DNA of 9,200 nt from an uncultured Eubacteriales bacterium (GTDB taxonomy: Bacteria; Bacillota; Clostridia; Oscillospirales; Oscillospiraceae), in assembly GCA_900320765.1 (NCBI GenBank), contig ONTN01000098.1, positions 1 through 9,200 of the forward strand, read 5' to 3'. Position numbers and translations under genes: made by a program. Shown piece by piece: positions 5,667-9,200 of this stretch; position 1 is the stretch's first letter, and every line of letters begins with the position of its first letter. The notes under the pieces were generated by a model that saw only the letters and a program-made list of their open reading frames with translations, was not told where the DNA came from and made no database searches.

Positions 5667-8600
5667 TTAGCAGTACTGAGCTATAAGCTCGCGGATGAAG
5701 CGCGCGAGAATGGTCGAGACCTGCATGCGGGTCGCTCCGTCCTTCGGCGCGAATTTGTCCTTGATGCCGTTTATGAGGCCCATCTGAGTGCAGGCTTCAA
5801 CGGAATCCTTCGCCCACTTGCCGATCTTGTCCGCGTCGGAGAATTCCTTCGCGTCCTTCACGCGGGCGAGAGGCCAGCCGAGCCAGTCCATAAACCTCGT
5901 GAGGATAACGCACATCTGCTCGCGGGTGATCTCCTTGTCGGGCGAGAACACCGTCTTTGAGTAGCCGGTGACGATTCCCGTCTCCTGTGCCCAGCTTACG
6001 GCCTTCTTATACCAGTCGGCCTTTAGGTCCTCGAAGCCCGCCTCGCCGGTCGGCTCGGGGCTTCCCGCCATCCTCCAGAGGACGGTGACGAACATCGCGC
6101 GGGTCATAGTCTTCTGCGGGGAGAACTTGCCGCCGCCGGTGCCGTTGAACACCTGACGCATAGCGGTGAAGATTATATCATCCTCGCCCCAGAGACCCTC
6201 GATATCGGAGAATTCCGCCTTAGCCTCGGCAATTCTGTAGTCGCCCGGAACGAGCACGATGTAGTACGCGTTTCCGTCGTGCACTATGCCGAGAGCGTCG
6301 ACTCTGTCCTTGCCCTCAAGGTCGGTGAACTCTACCACCATACCGTCCTTGGCCTCGCTCACGTCTGCGATCAGGCGGCTCGGATCAAAGCCTTCGGGGA
6401 TGACGCCCTCCTTGACGAGGACGGTGACGTCGCCGGAGACCAGCTTAACGTCGCCCTCCTGATTGAGGCCGCCTATGGTCTCCTTATCGCTCTCGCTGAG
6501 CTCGAGTTCCGGATTAAGGGTAACGACCGTGACGCCGTTTTCATCCTCCTCGATGCTTACGATAGCGCTCTTGCCGACGATGATATCGGGTCCGGGAAGC
6601 GAATAGGTTATCGACTCGCTGAGGGTCGTGGCGCACTCCCAGTATTCGGGATGTGCGGCGTATGCCGCGGAAGTCTTTGCAGCTATTGCCGCGGCCTTGG
6701 CGTCGTATGCGGTCTTCGCTGCCTCGTATGCCGCGGTCTTGGACTCGACTTGCTCTGCATCTGCGCTCTCAAGCTCAGCCTTGGCCGCCTTGAGCGCTTC
6801 GCCGAGGGTCTGAAGCTCCTCGTAATCCGCCTCGTCAGCGAAGGAACAGCGAACAGCGACGTAATAGTTTCCGGGATTAAGTCCGGTAAAGGTGTGTATC
6901 TGGCCCTCGGTCCAGGAGTCGTAGGCAACCCACTCTATGCCGTCCTCGGCATTAAAGGTGGCGATATCCATCTCCTCGCCGTTCTCAAAGCCCTCGGGCG
7001 CTGTGATAATTGCGAACTCTACCTTGCCGGTATAGCCCTCCGTCGAGGTGACAGTTATCTCTCCGTCTCCGCCGAAGGAGCCGGAGGCGTCCTTATGAGC
7101 GGTGGTCGCGGTGAGAAGTCTCTCCTCCACGGTCTGGGTGGAGGTCGCGTAGTTATCGGGATCTGTCGCGTCTGCGACTACCACGGTGTATGTTCCGGGC
7201 ACGAGTCCGGTCCAGGTCTTGCTCATTCCCGGCTCGGTGTCGATCCATTCAAGCTCACCGGCGTTTTCATGATCGTACTCGCCGGCGACGAGAGCCAACT
7301 TGTACTGAGCCTTGTATACGTTGTTCGCGGGATCGGAGATGCTCTCAACGTAGGTTCCGCCCGTAAGCCCTGTGAGGTCGGCGGAAACGGTGCCGTTCGT
7401 AAGAGCCTGGTTCCATGCGTAGTCAGATGCAAAGACGCAGCTTTCGATGTTGAGCTTAATCTCCGTCACGGTGACAGAGGCGTTCGCCTCGTTTGCGGGC
7501 TCGGCGCTGTCCTTTGCGTTCAGCGCGTAGGTTCCGTTCAGCTCTATCGGCAGGGCTCCGTAGAGGTTCCAGCCAGTCTCGGCGTTCACCTTGTAGCCGT
7601 TTATCGTTACGTCGGTGATGCTCGCGCTGAGCTTGGTCTCCTTGCCCGCCGTCCAGATGAGGGAGCTGTCGGAGGCGCGGTAGGTTATGGTCGCCTGCGG
7701 GAGGGTCTTGTCGATCTGGGTGACGTCGATAGCCTCGGCGGACCAGGTGCCGTCCTCGTTTATAGTTCTCGCCCAGTAAATCCCGTTCGCGCTTATCGGG
7801 AAGTTTCCGTTCTCATCGGCGGTTATGGGAATGAAGTTCTCGCCGTCGAAGTAGTATACCTCGTGCGTGTTGTTCTCCGCCTTGGTATTTCCGCTTGTCT
7901 CGGAGAATTTGAAGCAAAGTCCCTCGGTATCGCTCACTAATCCGTCGCCGAGAGGCGCGTCTCCCTTATACGGAGCGGCGGTATATTCCGGTACGGGCAC
8001 GGTGTTCGTATCGCCGGTCGGGCTGTCCATAAACCAGTCTACGATGAGAGTTGTGCTCGTCTCGTTGCCGGAGATGTCAGCAGCCGTGATATTGTATGTC
8101 CCGTTCGCGCTGAGCTCGCCGAAGTCATAGCACCAGAGGAGCTCGTCGGGGTCAAGCGACGTCACCGCATCGTCCTCAATGGACGGATCTGTTATCTGCA
8201 CGCCGTTTATCGTGATGCTTGCGATTCCGTTGTTGTCCACAACGTAGACCTTGAGCGGTATCTTGTTCCCGGTCTGGACAGAGCCTGTATCCGGGAAGCT
8301 CCTCGACCAGATGAAGTACGGGTTCGTTCCGTCGTAGCTCGGGACTGGTACGACTCCGCCCGCGTAGCTCTCCTCAAGCCTGTCGAAGGTCGCGGTCTCG
8401 CTTGTTATCTTTATCGTCACGGTAAAGGTCTTGTTATCCGGGTTTGCACCTAGCTCGATATGCGTCGGAGCGCTGCCGCCCGTGGCGTTCGTTGCGGTCA
8501 CAGTTCCGTCAGCGGCTATCGTGGCGGCGTTCGCGGCGGCAAAGCCCGGGTTCGTGCTGTTTACGGTTACGGTTCCCTCAAAGTAGAGGTCGATCGCCTC

Positions 8601-9200
8601 GGCGACGGAGTCGAAGGTGAAGTATGCGTCCTTATCGCCGATCGAGAGGTTATTTCTGAGCGGGGTCTCCTTGGTTTCCGCGGTCGTACCCCAGGTGGAG
8701 GAGCCGGGGAAGGTCCAGCTCTGATCCGCAGACAGGCCGCTCTCATTGAATTCGGTACCGTCGCCGTTATAGAAGGTAAAGCTGTCGTTATCCTTGTAGA
8801 TGTCGATTCCGTCCTCGGCCTCGGTCACCTCGAAGGCGATCGAGTAGGTCGTGTTGGTGTCGGTATCGGTCACGTGGATAACGCCGGTTCCGGTGGAGGT
8901 CGGAGTTATGGAGAGCACTCCGGAGACCGCTCCCTCAGAAGCGGAGCTCTGCTTGAAGTTCAGAATTCCGATATTTATGCCGTCCTCGTTCTCGATCTCG
9001 GTAACGTCGAGGGTCGGCTTCGTCGCACGGGAGCTAACGGCGGAGATCGGGAGCTTCGTAGTAGTTCCGAGCGGGATCACGACGTACTTCGCGGCGGTAA
9101 AGGTGGTGAACGCCTCGATCTGCTCGGTCGCCGCGTTGTTTGCGGAGTAGTATTCGCCGTGTACCGCGCTGAGAACGCCGGCTTCCATCGTGGTCATTAC
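5667..9200 (-). CDS. Large SLH-anchored surface protein with beta-sandwich-like modules (N-terminus outside window)
   Basis: The frame is open to the right edge, and the first Met (9195-9197) is not followed by a signal peptide, so the true start and secretion signal lie outside. Residues are counted from that Met (1176 to the stop). Residues 30-580 are Thr/Asn/Gly-rich strands resembling bacterial Ig-like or cadherin-like modules. Two segments look related (about 310-385 and 500-580, each with an 'INGV/INGY' strand and 'NGTYxxxAxD'). Residues 585-790 hold two further modules sharing W-I/V…TGLxPGxYxVxV, reminiscent of SprB-type repeats. An Ala-rich helical stretch (790-848) follows, then more strands (865-990), then three SLH repeats (about 996-1043, 1054-1103 and 1119-1167). 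I see no enzymatic motif, so adhesin or structural surface protein is the best guess. The SLH repeats closely resemble those of the downstream protease, suggesting the same wall ligand. Base composition matches the neighbours. Confidence 0.88.
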   Translation of the reverse strand, partial: VMTTMEAGVLSAVHGEYYSANNAATEQIEAFTTFTAAKYVVIPLGTTTKLPISAVSSRATKPTLDVTEIENEDGINIGILNFKQSSASEGAVSGVLSITPTSTGTGVIHVTDTDTNTTYSIAFEVTEAEDGIDIYKDNDSFTFYNGDGTEFNESGLSADQSWTFPGSSTWGTTAETKETPLRNNLSIGDKDAYFTFDSVAEAIDLYFEGTVTVNSTNPGFAAANAATIAADGTVTATNATGGSAPTHIELGANPDNKTFTVTIKITSETATFDRLEESYAGGVVPVPSYDGTNPYFIWSRSFPDTGSVQTGNKIPLKVYVVDNNGIASITINGVQITDPSIEDDAVTSLDPDELLWCYDFGELSANGTYNITAADISGNETSTTLIVDWFMDSPTGDTNTVPVPEYTAAPYKGDAPLGDGLVSDTEGLCFKFSETSGNTKAENNTHEVYYFDGENFIPITADENGNFPISANGIYWARTINEDGTWSAEAIDVTQIDKTLPQATITYRASDSSLIWTAGKETKLSASITDVTINGYKVNAETGWNLYGALPIELNGTYALNAKDSAEPANEANASVTVTEIKLNIESCVFASDYAWNQALTNGTVSADLTGLTGGTYVESISDPANNVYKAQYKLALVAGEYDHENAGELEWIDTEPGMSKTWTGLVPGTYTVVVADATDPDNYATSTQTVEERLLTATTAHKDASGSFGGDGEITVTSTEGYTGKVEFAIITAPEGFENGEEMDIATFNAEDGIEWVAYDSWTEGQIHTFTGLNPGNYYVAVRCSFADEADYEELQTLGEALKAAKAELESADAEQVESKTAAYEAAKTAYDAKAAAIAAKTSAAYAAHPEYWECATTLSESITYSLPGPDIIVGKSAIVSIEEDENGVTVVTLNPELELSESDKETIGGLNQEGDVKLVSGDVTVLVKEGVIPEGFDPSRLIADVSEAKDGMVVEFTDLEGKDRVDALGIVHDGNAYYIVLVPGDYRIAEAKAEFSDIEGLWGEDDIIFTAMRQVFNGTGGGKFSPQKTMTRAMFVTVLWRMAGSPEPTGEAGFEDLKADWYKKAVSWAQETGIVTGYSKTVFSPDKEITREQMCVILTRFMDWLGWPLARVKDAKEFSDADKIGKWAKDSVEACTQMGLINGIKDKFAPKDGATRMQVSTILARFIRELIAQYC

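Noticed and set aside
6279..7940. 553-codon open frame on the plus strand
   Set aside because: It lies wholly antisense to the large SLH gene. The minus-strand frame has recognisable domains and three SLH repeats, while the plus-strand translation has a low-complexity Val/Leu/Gly composition and no motif. It is a by-product of codon bias.

Overview
The window looks like chromosomal DNA from a fairly GC-rich member of the Clostridia (Bacillota), probably an anaerobe of the Oscillospirales or Christensenellales type. This is inferred from gene content: a SpoIID-type peptidoglycan hydrolase, secreted proteins anchored by three C-terminal SLH repeats of the clostridial 'TRAM…VTVLWR' kind, a short GlgB, AAGGAG-type ribosome binding sites and sigma-A-like promoters. 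No species can be named. I see no phage gene, insertion sequence, CRISPR array, tRNA or rRNA, and no gap between genes longer than about 130 bases.

Layout, left to right. (1) 1-1716, minus: glycogen branching enzyme (glgB), running off the left edge and missing its C-terminus, with a good promoter directly upstream. (2) 1848-2603, minus: an unrecognised 251-residue multi-pass membrane protein with its own promoter and a hairpin terminator that separates it from glgB. (3) 2691-3650, plus: a secreted SpoIID/LytB-family protein, divergent from the membrane protein. (4) 3659-3685: a strong hairpin terminator shared by two convergent genes. (5) 3691-5611, minus: a secreted subtilisin-like serine protease with propeptide, catalytic domain, Asp/Glu-Pro linker and three SLH repeats. 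Its signal-peptide reading frame is not in phase with the only well-placed start codon, so the gene appears frameshifted by one base at its extreme 5' end. (6) 5667-9200, minus: a very large surface protein (at least 1177 codons, N-terminus outside the window) made of beta-sandwich-like modules, an Ala-rich helical insert and three SLH repeats.

How they fit together. Genes 5 and 6 run in the same direction with a 55-base gap and no convincing terminator between them. They carry the same variant SLH signature, so they probably form one transcription unit for two proteins displayed on the same cell-wall polymer, one a likely structural or adhesive protein and the other a protease. A perfect hairpin lies between them, ending four bases before the protease Shine-Dalgarno sequence, and may tune protease expression. 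GlgB (carbon storage), the membrane protein and SpoIID (cell-wall remodelling, usually in engulfment during sporulation) have separate signals and no evident link to the surface pair.

The points most worth a second look are the apparent frameshift in the protease signal peptide, the hairpin beside its ribosome binding site, the cysteine-bracketed helical insert in the large surface protein, and the repeat-built protease linker. I do not see a clearly unprecedented multi-gene system.
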